This document shows, piece by piece, positions 18,454 through 26,982 of a stretch of 64,000 nt of DNA (the stretch's first letter is position 1; each line of letters opens with the position of its first letter). Origin of the DNA: Streptomyces sp. NBC_01198. Lineage in GTDB: Bacteria > Actinomycetota > Actinomycetes > Streptomycetales > Streptomycetaceae. Below the pieces are notes generated by a model, which saw only the letters and a program-made list of their open reading frames with translations, was not told the origin of the DNA and ran no database searches. Location of the stretch: NCBI RefSeq assembly GCF_036010485.1, contig NZ_CP108568.1, forward strand, positions 124,001 to 188,000. The letters run 5' to 3'. Position numbers and translations under genes: made by a program.

Positions 18454-20375
18454 GTCGTCCTCCCGGGGGATCGGCCGCCGCTGGACGCGTACCGGCCGCA
18501 GACGTCGCCGGACTCGCCGCGCGCGAGCCAGCCGGCCAGCGCGAGGGGGTCGGCGGTCTCACCGGAGGCGGTGTGCAGGGCGGTGTGCACGGCGCTGACC
18601 AGAGGGACGCGGCGGCTCAGGAACGCTGCGGCGGGGTCGTCGCGCCGGCCGCGGACGGCGAGGGCCAGTCCGGACCACACCTCGGGTCCGCACGGGCGGC
18701 GCCGCAGGGCGTCGAGGTAGCCGGCCGCGGCGGCCGGGAGGTCGTCCCGCAGCAGCGCCGCGTCGGCCGGGCCGAGACCCAGCGCGCCCGTACCTGACGG
18801 GTTCTCAGCGCCCAGCAGGTCGCGGAAGCGCGCAGGGTCGGCATAGCGCAGGGTGAGCAGCCTGCTCCGGGGATGCAGGCCGCGCCGGTCGGCGGGGCGG
18901 ACGCGGTACGGCGGCCAGGACCGGTCGGCGAGAGCCGCCGGGCGACGCGCGTTCCAGCGTGCGGCCAGCTCGTGGAGCGCCGCCGGGTCCACCAGGACAT
19001 GCCTCACCTCCCAGGTCGTCCGGTGCTCGAACGACGCGCTCAGGCCCAGGCGCCGGGCCTCGGCGGGAACCTCGTCGGCGCGCCAGGCACGCAGCCGCCG
19101 GGCCATCTCCCCGACGAAGCCCGCGCCCTCCGCCGTGAGCCGTCCGGAGGCGAGCAGGTTCTCGGCGACGCCGAGCGTCTCGGCGCGCCGGCGGGCGAAC
19201 TCCGCGTGGCCGCGGACGGCCTGCTCGGCGGGCAGCAGCCGGCGCTGGGTGCGCCAGAACCGGGTGACGCCGAGGAAGGCGTAGGCCCCCTGCAGCAGCG
19301 CTGCCGGTGGCCGCGGGTCGTCGCGCCAGGGTGCGTAGAAGAAGTCGTCACTCACAGGCCCGGGACCGGGACCGGCGCCGTCCCCTTCGCCTTCGCCTTC
19401 GCCTTCGCCGATCAGCGGGACCAGTTCGAGAACGGCGCACAATTTCAGGTGCTGCAACTCATGGACCAGGGTTTCGGCCATCGCCAGGTCGTCAGGCGGT
19501 AACGACGCGGCGACCGCGCCGAATGCCGAGGGAAGGGTGGCGGCGACACTGGAGCCGCTCCCCTCGGGCATCAGCGGCACCAGCGTGCGTACGACGAGAG
19601 AGATCGCCTCGGCGTCGGCTCGGTGGTGGCGGGTCAGAATGCGCCACGTCCCGGCGAGGGTTTCGGCCCACCGGCGTATTTCCACCGGGTCGAGCGATTC
19701 CACCCGGCGGTGACGGGGGCAGTCGAGCGACGGAGTCGAGCAGTCGACGGCGAGATCCAGCGTGAGCCCGGCGTGACGGGTGGTCAGGGTGATCGGGCGT
19801 GGCCGGTCGACGGGCAGCACGACGTCCGCGGTGACCAGTTCGAGCCGCCCGCCGTGACCGCGCAGCCGGACGGGGCCGCGCACGGCTGCGGGAGCCCGGC
19901 GGGCGGGACCGTCGGCGGCGGGCGTCAGCGCTCCGGTGACCGGGAGCGCGGGCACCCCGTCCGAGGAGGCGACCAGCAGGTCGAAGTCCACCCCCGCCCG
20001 CAGGCAGGCGATCGCGGCGAAGGCCCCGGCGTCTGCCAGGCAGGCGCGCAGCTCGGGGCTGTCGCCGTCCGAACGCGCCAGCCGCAGCAGGCAGTCGGCG
20101 GCCCATGCTCCGAGCTGGGGCATCGCGAGCACCGGGGCGACGGTGTCGGGCGCGTACGACTGGGCGATGCTCAGGGCCGTCCAGGACGCGGCCAACTCCA
20201 ACTCGCGGTGGGCCGCGGGGAAGCGCTGCGCCGTCTCGGCGATCACCGCGTGCAGCAGCAGGATGTGCTTGCTGCGTTCGGCGTCGCACAGGCGCGCAGC
20301 GGTTTCCCTTGAGCCCTCGCCCGCGGCGAGCTGGAGCAGCTCCGCGGCGGGGAGTTCGTGCACGGCGATCGTCAT
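18450..20375 (-). CDS. HExxH-type putative alpha-ketoglutarate-dependent peptide beta-hydroxylase
   Basis: A 641-residue protein of the family paired with FxsB radical SAM enzymes (HEXXH motif-containing peptide modification protein). The metal motif HELQH is at 305-309 inside AETLVHELQHLKL. Large flanking regions carry no other familiar domain. Some family members have been shown to hydroxylate beta-carbons of cyclophane peptides using iron and alpha-ketoglutarate. An insertion of four Glu-Gly dipeptides and a Gly/Pro run (about 324-340) right after the motif is encoded by a CCTTCG hexamer repeat, so it may vary in length. It lies 8 bases from the precursor gene and overlaps fxsB, forming one operon. 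Confidence 0.82.
   Translation of the reverse strand: MTIAVHELPAAELLQLAAGEGSRETAARLCDAERSKHILLLHAVIAETAQRFPAAHRELELAASWTALSIAQSYAPDTVAPVLAMPQLGAWAADCLLRLARSDGDSPELRACLADAGAFAAIACLRAGVDFDLLVASSDGVPALPVTGALTPAADGPARRAPAAVRGPVRLRGHGGRLELVTADVVLPVDRPRPITLTTRHAGLTLDLAVDCSTPSLDCPRHRRVESLDPVEIRRWAETLAGTWRILTRHHRADAEAISLVVRTLVPLMPEGSGSSVAATLPSAFGAVAASLPPDDLAMAETLVHELQHLKLCAVLELVPLIGEGEGEGEGDGAGPGPGPVSDDFFYAPWRDDPRPPAALLQGAYAFLGVTRFWRTQRRLLPAEQAVRGHAEFARRRAETLGVAENLLASGRLTAEGAGFVGEMARRLRAWRADEVPAEARRLGLSASFEHRTTWEVRHVLVDPAALHELAARWNARRPAALADRSWPPYRVRPADRRGLHPRSRLLTLRYADPARFRDLLGAENPSGTGALGLGPADAALLRDDLPAAAAGYLDALRRRPCGPEVWSGLALAVRGRRDDPAAAFLSRRVPLVSAVHTALHTASGETADPLALAGWLARGESGDVCGRYASSGGRSPGRTT
19384..19407. 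repeat. Hexanucleotide microsatellite (CCTTCG x4) inside the HExxH gene
   Basis: Four exact tandem copies of CCTTCG on the plus strand. On the coding strand they encode alternating Glu and Gly. The repeat length is a multiple of three, so slippage would change loop length without breaking the frame. Confidence 0.9.
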
Positions 20376-20383
20376 GCGCCGGA

Positions 20384-20554
20384 TCAGATGTTCGCGTTGA
20401 ACGAATAGAGTGGTTCCTGGCCGTCTTCCATCCGGAGCAGCAGCGCACGCACGGAAGCGCGAAGTCCTGCCTGCGGCAGATCGTCGATGTCCGACAGTTC
20501 CAAACCGGCCAGATCGGGAAGACCGGGCCGTTGCATATCCGCTGATGGCTCCAT
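20384..20554 (-). CDS. fxsA: FxSxx-COOH-type RiPP precursor peptide
   Basis: A 56-residue peptide beginning MEPSADMQRPGLPDL and ending LYSFNANI at the stop codon. The acidic, leucine-rich middle (LAGLELSDIDDLPQ) is the typical FxsA leader, and the position immediately before the HExxH and FxsB genes is the canonical one. The C-terminal pentapeptide is F-N-A-N-I: Phe52 and the distance to the carboxyl end are conserved, but the usual serine is alanine (Ala54). Three-residue cyclophane chemistry would predict a Phe52-to-residue-54 link; this is inference. ATG 20554 is preceded by a G-run at fair spacing; ATG 20533 is an alternative, and the open frame upstream to 20647 looks non-coding. Confidence 0.82.
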   Translation of the reverse strand: MEPSADMQRPGLPDLAGLELSDIDDLPQAGLRASVRALLLRMEDGQEPLYSFNANI

Positions 20555-20745
20555 TGGCACCCCCGCGGACGGAATGATGGAAACACCGCCCGCACTAGAT
20601 GTTGCCCCTGCCTCCGCTCCCCCGCATCGGCAGACACCGTGGGGCAATCGTAGCCTCGATTCCGCTTCTGGGACTTGTAACGGAACTGCCAGGACAGGGG
20701 TTTCGGCGGGCCGGAGAGCAGGGGCGAGGCCGCCCGTGAGGGAGG
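20555..20745. promoter_or_regulatory. Intergenic leader region upstream of the precursor peptide operon
   Basis: A 191-base gap on the minus-strand run between the ParB-like gene and the precursor. It is long enough for a separate promoter, so the fxsA-hydroxylase-fxsB operon may be transcribed independently of the upstream STAND gene. A TACGAT hexamer on the minus strand is a possible -10 element, but I find no convincing -35. No reading frame of interest. Confidence 0.35.
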
Positions 20746-21243
20746 TCAGGTCCGCAGCGGGTCACCGGCGAGATGGTGGGACAGGTCGGGGAGGATGGCG
20801 GCGTCCAGCGGGCCGCGCAGGACGAAGGAGAACACCGCTGCGGGGGCGCGGGCGCGAATCGCGGCCACCGCCCGGTGGGTGCCGTCCAGGATGAGATGCG
20901 AGCCGCTGTACAGGTAGTAGGCGGCCAGGACGAGTTGGACGGGCGCCGGGCTCCGCGCGGCGCGGTCGGTGTAGAGGCTCAGGTCTTCCTCACGCCGGGG
21001 GACGGTGCTCATGTCGAGCGCGGCGGCCTCCCGGACGGTCAGCGGGGAGGCGTTCGGGGCGGCGTAGTCGACAGGGCGACCTTCGGCATCGGCGTACCAC
21101 ATGGTGGTCATCTCCGCGAGGCGGTCGACCGAGGTGTGGAAGTCCTGTTCGACCAGCACGTCGGGCTCGGTGATGCGGGACCAGTCGAGCCTGGCCCGGA
21201 TCTGACCCGATCCGAACATGCGGGTGAACTCGGTGGTGTTCAT
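20746..21243 (-). CDS. Small ParB-like domain protein in the Fxs locus
   Basis: A 165-residue protein. The stretch HLILDGTHRAVAAI (117-130) resembles the nucleotide-binding signature of ParB-like domains (DGxHR), preceded by a helix rich in Ala/Leu/Tyr. ParB-like folds hydrolyse CTP or act as nucleases or kinases, and isolated ones occur near peptide natural-product genes. ATG 21243 is chosen because GGAG is well placed upstream; ATG 21273 is possible. The gene starts 34 bases after the TIR-like STAND gene on the same strand and is likely cotranscribed with it. Function not known. Confidence 0.6.
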   Translation of the reverse strand: MNTTEFTRMFGSGQIRARLDWSRITEPDVLVEQDFHTSVDRLAEMTTMWYADAEGRPVDYAAPNASPLTVREAAALDMSTVPRREEDLSLYTDRAARSPAPVQLVLAAYYLYSGSHLILDGTHRAVAAIRARAPAAVFSFVLRGPLDAAILPDLSHHLAGDPLRT

Positions 21244-21277
21244 GCTGTGCGCTCCGGATCCGACTGCCACCATGGCC

Positions 21278-24200
21278 TCATGCGTCTGCCCGTATCGCGG
21301 CTGCGCGTGCGGCGAGCGCCGCTGCCTCGGCCGACCGGGGATCGCCTTCCGCCAGGAGCGCGGCCAGGTCGTCGAAGACGAATGCGAGCTTGGGATGGAC
21401 CGGCCCGTAGGCGAGCTCGTTGATCCGCCAGGCCTCGCGCAGGTGCCGTTCCGCCTCGTCCCGCAACCCGCAGGCCAGTTCGGCCGCGCCGAGGGACGCC
21501 ATGCCTTCCGCGGCGTAGGGGTGGGCCGCCCCGTAGTCGCTCTCGTAGACGGCCAGGGCGTGGCGGAGCAGGGAGAGGCCCTCCGCGCGGTCCCCCGCAC
21601 GGCACAGCACGCTTCCCAGGCTGCGCTCCGCCCATGCGGTGCTGGGGTGTTCCGGCCCGTGACTGCGCCGCAGCCCCTCGACGCACTCCTGGAGCAGGCG
21701 GCGGGCCTTGGCGTGCTGCCCGAGCAGAACGGCTGCCTCCGCTGCCAGTTGTTTCCTGCCGACCAGATCGCGATGGTCCGGGCCGACCTGCTGTTCCAGC
21801 TCGTCGATGGACCGCTCCGCGCGCTCACCGACGGCCCGGATCAGGTCCTGATCCCCCAGCAGTTCGGCGAAGGCGAGCTCCATGGGTTCGAAGCGCGGCC
21901 TGCGCGCCCCGGCGGCGTCCCAGTGGGCGTCGGCGGAACGTATCCATCGCACAGCGTCCCGGTAGTCGCCGCGGCGCCACTGGATGACGGCCAGCGTCCT
22001 CTCCACCATCGGGGTCCCTTCGCCCACCGCCATCACGGTCGACGCGGGTGCGTCCCGCAGCAGGTGGTGGGCGTGCTCGGCATGCCGGTAGGCCTCGTCG
22101 AGTTCGGAGAACTCGACCAGGACACGGGACAGCGTGTGGAAGGCGAGGATCTGCGCCGCGGTGTCGGTTCCTTCAGAACAGGCGGCCACGGCGGACTCGG
22201 CGGTGCTGCGCGCCGCGGGAAGGTCGGCCAGCCGGTAGCGGGCCAGCGCGTGCCGGGCCGCCGCGGTGATGAAGGACGCGCTGGACCCGCCGGAGGTCTC
22301 CCGGGCGAGGTCGACAGCGGTCTGGAAGAGTGCGTCCGCCGTGGAGAAGTTGCCCCGTTCCAGCTGGTACTCGCCGCAGCGCAGGGCGAGCACGGAGATG
22401 CGGGCGCGTACGGCGTGCGAGGTGCCGGCGGCGAGCCCGGCGGCCGGCAACCGCGCCGCCCGCGCCACCAGGACGGCCGCGTGCGTGGTCAACCGGTCGC
22501 AGTCGGGCCACTGGTCGGGATCGTCGACGTGCTGGGGCAGCGCGGCGAGCACCAGAGCGGCCGCGTCGGCCAGCCATCCGGCGGCCTCCTCGGCATCGAG
22601 ATCCGCGAGGACGGCGTCCTGCACGAGGCGGTGCAGTTGCAGGCTGTCAGGGGCGGCTTTCACCAGGGAGTATTTGACGAGACTCCGTACTGCCGCGTCG
22701 AAGGCCAGAGCGTCGCCGAGCACCGGTGTCAGCGCTCCGCTGACGGCGCTCGCGTGCTCGTGCAGCATCCGGCGCGGGATGTCGTCGGGTGCGAGCGTGG
22801 CGCACAACTTCATCAGCTCCCGCGCCCCTGGCGTCTCCTGATCGCTCCGCCGCAGGGACAGCTCCCAGGTCAGCGCGACCGGATGCGAGGCGGGGTCCGG
22901 CCGGTACCGGGTCAGCAACCGCGCGCGGGACGTACCGAGCAACTCGTCGAACTGCTGCAGTGTGGTTCCCGACTGGCGCACGTAGGCGGCCACGTGGGAG
23001 AGCGCGAGGGGAAGCCGGCCGAGCTGTTCGGCGATCGCCGCCGCCGCTGCCCGCGCCTCGCGCGCCGGGGGTCCCTCGCTTGCCGCGAGCAGCATGTCCG
23101 TTGCCGCCGACTCGCTGGGCAGCGGTACTTCCATCCGGTCGCGTGCTCTCAGCAAGTCGGCCCAGTCCGGTTGCCTGCTGGTGATGAGCAGGTGGACGCC
23201 GCTGCTGTGCGGCCACACCTCCCGCAGTTGCGCGTCGGGTTCGGCGTTGTCGAGGATCAGCAGGACGTCCTGGGAGCGAGCGAGGACGTGGAGCAGCTCG
23301 CGGAGCATCACCGGCATGTCGGGGTCGCCCCGGACGCCGAGTTCCGCGGCGAGGTCGGCGAGGTCGGCCCGAAGATCGGCCGCGGTCTCCGCTCTGACCC
23401 ACCAGATGGTCTCGTAGTAGTGGTGGAACCGGTGGGCGTATTCCAGTGCGAGGCTGGTCTTGCCGACTCCGCCGAGCCCCCATAAGCAGACACCGCGGGG
23501 GCCCGCCGGTGCCGTGTCCGCCACCAGCGACCGGTGGATGCGGGCGAGCAGGTCGTCACGTCCGACGAAGGTCCGGTCCGCCGGCGGCAGGCGGCACAGC
23601 ACGGGGCGGTCGGCGGGGAACGGCGCGGGATGCGGTGACCCGGGATCGGGGGTGGCCGGGTGGCCTGGTGCCGGTGGTTCCGCCGCTGTCGCTGTCGCTA
23701 TCCCGAGCCGGTGCAGTGCCTCCCGCAGGATCTCGCCGGCCCGGGATGCGTCGGCGCCGCTGAGGTCGATGAGGTGCTCGACCGCGCGCAGGCCGGGGAG
23801 CGGGTCGCGGTCCACCCGTACGATCACCGTCCGGGACGCGGCCAACTGGTCGTCCGTACCGGCCCATACGGGCTCGGGCTGGGTGGTGCGCTGTTGCCCG
23901 GCGCGGGTGGCGGACAGCAGGACGAGCGTCCAGCACCCCGGCTCTTGAAGGCCGGGCGGAAGCCGGTCGGTGTCCGATCGCAGCAGGGCGTCGATGCCCG
24001 GGCCGGCCGACTCCGCGATCCACGTCGCCCACATGCGGTCGTACGGAGCGTGATCCACGGACACCCGTACCGCAGCGGCGGGTTGATGCGAGGCGGGCGC
24101 GAGGGGCAGCCGACGCCGGCCTTCCCGCCACAGGCCGCCGTACACGGTCCCGGCAGCCACGAGGGAGCTGAAGGCTGCCAGAGTGATGCTTGCGGCGCTC

Positions 24201-24400
24201 TGCGGACCCGACATCTGGGCGGCCAGACCTGCGTATGCCCCCAGGCCGACCAGTCCTCCCCCGGCGGCCGGGATTCCGTGCGCACGTGCCGCCCGCCGCA
24301 CCCGCACCCAGCGCGGACGGCGCGGCGGCGAAATCGACGGTGTCATCGCGCTCGTCGCAGTCGACGGCGGCAACGACGCTCCTTCTTCCGGAACGGCCAT
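21278..24400 (-). CDS. Membrane-anchored TIR-like / NB-ARC / TPR STAND protein
   Basis: A 1040-residue protein. Two hydrophobic segments (about 43-62 and 70-90) are followed by a diverged TIR-like domain at about 111-233 (VRVSVDHAPYDRMWATWIAE, then WTLVLLSATRAG). The NB-ARC ATPase has Walker A GLGGVGKT (308-315), TIWWVRAET, LLILDNAEPD and LLITSRQPDW. The rest is TPR repeats (HGPEHPSTAWAERSLG, YGPVHPKLAFVFDDLA). The layout matches the second STAND protein often found with FxSxx-COOH systems. The TIR catalytic residues are not clearly conserved, so NADase activity is doubtful. ATG 24400 follows GGGGGAT; the open frame continues upstream to 25528 only as a shadow of the next gene. Confidence 0.82.
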   Translation of the reverse strand: MAVPEEGASLPPSTATSAMTPSISPPRRPRWVRVRRAARAHGIPAAGGGLVGLGAYAGLAAQMSGPQSAASITLAAFSSLVAAGTVYGGLWREGRRRLPLAPASHQPAAAVRVSVDHAPYDRMWATWIAESAGPGIDALLRSDTDRLPPGLQEPGCWTLVLLSATRAGQQRTTQPEPVWAGTDDQLAASRTVIVRVDRDPLPGLRAVEHLIDLSGADASRAGEILREALHRLGIATATAAEPPAPGHPATPDPGSPHPAPFPADRPVLCRLPPADRTFVGRDDLLARIHRSLVADTAPAGPRGVCLWGLGGVGKTSLALEYAHRFHHYYETIWWVRAETAADLRADLADLAAELGVRGDPDMPVMLRELLHVLARSQDVLLILDNAEPDAQLREVWPHSSGVHLLITSRQPDWADLLRARDRMEVPLPSESAATDMLLAASEGPPAREARAAAAAIAEQLGRLPLALSHVAAYVRQSGTTLQQFDELLGTSRARLLTRYRPDPASHPVALTWELSLRRSDQETPGARELMKLCATLAPDDIPRRMLHEHASAVSGALTPVLGDALAFDAAVRSLVKYSLVKAAPDSLQLHRLVQDAVLADLDAEEAAGWLADAAALVLAALPQHVDDPDQWPDCDRLTTHAAVLVARAARLPAAGLAAGTSHAVRARISVLALRCGEYQLERGNFSTADALFQTAVDLARETSGGSSASFITAAARHALARYRLADLPAARSTAESAVAACSEGTDTAAQILAFHTLSRVLVEFSELDEAYRHAEHAHHLLRDAPASTVMAVGEGTPMVERTLAVIQWRRGDYRDAVRWIRSADAHWDAAGARRPRFEPMELAFAELLGDQDLIRAVGERAERSIDELEQQVGPDHRDLVGRKQLAAEAAVLLGQHAKARRLLQECVEGLRRSHGPEHPSTAWAERSLGSVLCRAGDRAEGLSLLRHALAVYESDYGAAHPYAAEGMASLGAAELACGLRDEAERHLREAWRINELAYGPVHPKLAFVFDDLAALLAEGDPRSAEAAALAARAAAIRADA

Positions 24401-24468
24401 GAGATCCCCCGAACCCCACCTTGCCACCGCTAAGGGGTCCGGAAACCTGAAGGCCTCATTCGCCCGGG

Positions 24469-25185
24469 CTAATTTCCGCGGGTCGGGGGCTTCTTCCCGG
24501 CCGACTCGGCGGCCGCCTGCTCGGCCGCCTTCCTGGCCATGGCCTTCGCCGCGGGCGGGTTCTTCGGTCCCGGCTTCCTCGCGGCCCGCTCGGCCCTCGC
24601 CTTCCCGGCCATCGCCTTGGCCTTCGCGGCCGGGGGGTTCTTCGCGCCGGCCGCGTGGGCGGAAGGCTTTCCGCTGCTCGCGGACTTCTGAGCCCGGCGC
24701 GGGGAGGACGGCGGGGGCTGCACTTCTTCCTCGGTGTCGCCAGGCTTCCCCTCGGCCGGCTTCTCCTCGGCCGCCTCGCCCTGGTCCGCCTCGTCCTGGT
24801 CCGCCTCGTCCTCGGAATCCCCGGCCTCCTGCCGTGCCCCGTCGGTGTCGTCGTCGCCCTCCGCACCGGTCTCCGCCGTGCCCGCGCCGGCGGCGGATGC
24901 TTCCTTCGCGGGTCCCTCGGGGGTCTCGGGCTTCCCGGGGGCGTCGGCCTCCAGCAGCATTCGCGTCCGCTGTTCCAGGGCGCTGGTGAGGGATTCGGTG
25001 ACCCGCTCGAACTGCGGGCTCTCCGACAGTTTCCTGATCCCCTGGCCGATCAGGGACATGGGGTCCATTGCGCGGCCTGTCGCCAGGGACAGCAGGCCGA
25101 GAGCGAGCTTCTCCTTGTTGTTGCGGCCGACGACATATCCGGCCGCGACGCTTGCGGCAACAATTGACCTGGTTCTGGAATCCAT
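24469..25185 (-). CDS. Hypothetical protein with low-complexity histone-H1-like tail
   Basis: A 238-residue protein of two halves. Residues 1-80 include a small Gly/Ala-rich helical hairpin (VAASVAAGYVVGRNNKEKLALGLLSLATGRA) that may associate with membranes. Residues 90-160 are strongly acidic (EADQDEADQGEAAEEKPAE) and the last 70 are Lys/Ala/Pro-rich (KNPPAAKAKAMAGKARAERAARKPG), recalling eukaryotic H1 tails and bacterial nucleoid proteins. ATG 25185 is behind AAGGG. It is 68 bases upstream of the STAND gene and on the same strand. A role in DNA binding or scaffolding is a guess. Confidence 0.65.
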   Translation of the reverse strand: MDSRTRSIVAASVAAGYVVGRNNKEKLALGLLSLATGRAMDPMSLIGQGIRKLSESPQFERVTESLTSALEQRTRMLLEADAPGKPETPEGPAKEASAAGAGTAETGAEGDDDTDGARQEAGDSEDEADQDEADQGEAAEEKPAEGKPGDTEEEVQPPPSSPRRAQKSASSGKPSAHAAGAKNPPAAKAKAMAGKARAERAARKPGPKNPPAAKAMARKAAEQAAAESAGKKPPTRGN

Positions 25186-25636
25186 AGCCATCGCCCTTTG
25201 GGAGAGTGCGGTCAGGCTCGTGGAGGCGTGCGCTGCCCCGCCGTCGACCGCTGCCTCGGCGGGATGGCGGACCAACTGACCGGGACGCCAGTTCGGAAAG
25301 CGCCGGACCGGGAGGGCGAGGCCTCGTCCAAGGACACGCCCACCACATCAACCATCCTGCACCTGGGCGGCACGCGCATCTTCCGGGCGGGCATCCGGTG
25401 CTCTCCGTGCCGGTTTCCGGGCGTCGCGGGGGCCCGAGGGCATGTCCTGGCCGTGCACGGCCCGGCCCGCTGCCCGTGACCGGCGCGGTCGCATGGCAGT
25501 GGGTCGGCCACCGTCCGCCGGCATCCACACACTCTCCGTCGCCGCATCCTGAACCGCGCCCCTGCCGGCGGTCCGGCGGCGGGACAGCCGGTATTCACCG
25601 TTGCGACAGGCTGCCTGGCGAATGGAGACTGCGGGC
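25186..25636. other. 451-base stretch with no supported gene
   Basis: This region lies between the divergent low-complexity gene and the small hypothetical gene at 25637. Open frames cross it on both strands, but none has family resemblance, a good ribosome site or consistent codon use. It presumably contains both promoters; I cannot identify them. Confidence 0.4.
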
Positions 25637-25966
25637 ATGCAGTCGTTCCCCGCGAATCCGGACAGTCTCGACGGCCCTGTCACGCTGGTCGACGATCAGG
25701 GCACCTCATGGGTGCTCCACCGCAAGCGGGTTGACCTGCGTGTCGTCCGGCGGCTCGTCAAGGACCCCGGCACGCCGGTGGTGTGGGGGGACATGGCGGG
25801 CATCGTGCCGCGTCCCACGACGGATGCGGAACGGCCCGGGCTCTGGATCCGAATCAAGGGCGCGTACCGGGGGCCGGGGGGAGACGGGTCCGCCGGTCGC
25901 TATCTGGCCCATGAATTCCGCGCGGAGTCGGGGCGCCTTCTGCTCTACGTCGAGGACGACTGCTGA
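25637..25966 (+). CDS. Hypothetical small protein
   Basis: A 109-residue protein starting at ATG 25637, with GGAG 9 bases upstream (25624-25627). The middle contains a probable beta-rich segment (GPVTLVDDQGTSWVLH, then TPVVWGDMAGIVP) and the C-terminus reads EFRAESGRLLLYVEDDC, with a terminal cysteine. There is no membrane segment. I do not recognise the family. The following gene begins 61 bases downstream on the same strand. Confidence 0.55.
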   Translation: MQSFPANPDSLDGPVTLVDDQGTSWVLHRKRVDLRVVRRLVKDPGTPVVWGDMAGIVPRPTTDAERPGLWIRIKGAYRGPGGDGSAGRYLAHEFRAESGRLLLYVEDDC

Positions 25967-26027
25967 GGCCACCCGGGTGCCGCCGGCCGGACGGCGGGAT
26001 GTCGGACGGGCCTGGGAGAATGCGGGC

Positions 26028-26930
26028 GTGATCGACACAGGGCAGGGCTCCGGGGGCGATGCCGGCAGCGGTCTGGGGCGTCTCCTGGCCGTCATGCCGG
26101 GGCTGTCAGCGTTCGCACGGACTGTCGTCGCGCTCCGCCCGCGGCGCGGGGAGCCCGGGGTTCGCGACAGCCATGTCGGCGGGCCGATGCTCTGGCCGGC
26201 GGAGGAAGCCTGGCCGCACTGCACGCACGGCGACCACGGGCGCGGGAAGGATCCGGCGCCGATGGTGTCCGTGGCGCAGCTGTACGCCGCCGACGTCCCC
26301 GGGATCGCCTTCCCCGAGGGCACCGGCCTGGTGCAGGTCCTGTGGTGCCCCGAGCCGCACGACCTCCCGGAACCGGCCTTCCAGGGCAAGGAGTGCCGGG
26401 TCCTGTGGCGCCGGTCCGGAGGCGTCGAGCACGGGCCGGGGGTGCAGCCCGACCCCTGGCAGCGCTGGGACCCGGAGTGGGACGAGGTCCCCATGCCTTG
26501 CACCGTGCACCCCGAGGCGGTCGCGGAATACCCCTGGTGGGAGGAGCTTCCGCCCGCGCTCCGCATCCGGTTGGAGGACTCGCGCGAGCTGATGGATCTC
26601 TACTGGCAGGAGAGCCTGACGGGTGGCTGGAAGGTCGGCGGCAGCAAGTCCTGGGCCTCCAGCGACATGCCGGCGGGCATGGACTGCCCGCGGTGCGGCT
26701 CACCCCTGGTCCTGCTGCTCCAGGTGGACTCCTACGAGAGCCTGCCGCTCGTGTCGGAGGACCCGCACACCTACCTGTGCACCGTCACCGGGCAGCGGGT
26801 GGTCTGGGGGACCGCAGAGTGCACTCTGGCGATGGAGCCCACCGGATTCCGGGTCGACGACGTCGCCGACGCCGGGATCGTCGTCTGCTCCACCGACCCG
26901 CGGCACCTGGCCCTGTACTTCACCCAGTAA
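26028..26930 (+). CDS. YwqG/DUF1963-like protein
   Basis: A 300-residue cytosolic protein. It has the tryptophan- and proline-rich pattern of the YwqG/DUF1963 family: HVGGPMLWPAEEAWPHC near residue 55, VSVAQLYAADVPG, LVQVLWCPEPHD, and a late MDCPRCGSPLVLLLQVDS segment whose CxxC may bind zinc. Family members have no assigned biochemical activity; some are carried by polymorphic-toxin immunity contexts. GTG 26028 is chosen because GGGAGAA (26014-26020) is properly placed. It converges with the NUDIX gene, with a 52-base gap. Confidence 0.7.
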   Translation: MIDTGQGSGGDAGSGLGRLLAVMPGLSAFARTVVALRPRRGEPGVRDSHVGGPMLWPAEEAWPHCTHGDHGRGKDPAPMVSVAQLYAADVPGIAFPEGTGLVQVLWCPEPHDLPEPAFQGKECRVLWRRSGGVEHGPGVQPDPWQRWDPEWDEVPMPCTVHPEAVAEYPWWEELPPALRIRLEDSRELMDLYWQESLTGGWKVGGSKSWASSDMPAGMDCPRCGSPLVLLLQVDSYESLPLVSEDPHTYLCTVTGQRVVWGTAECTLAMEPTGFRVDDVADAGIVVCSTDPRHLALYFTQ

Positions 26931-26982
26931 GGGTCCGCGCCCTGGACGGGACGGTCTTCCCGCGTGCCGATCGGGCCGGCGC

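Noticed and set aside
19384..19407. Possible CRISPR or regulatory repeat
   Set aside because: It is a simple in-frame hexanucleotide microsatellite within a coding region with no spacers.
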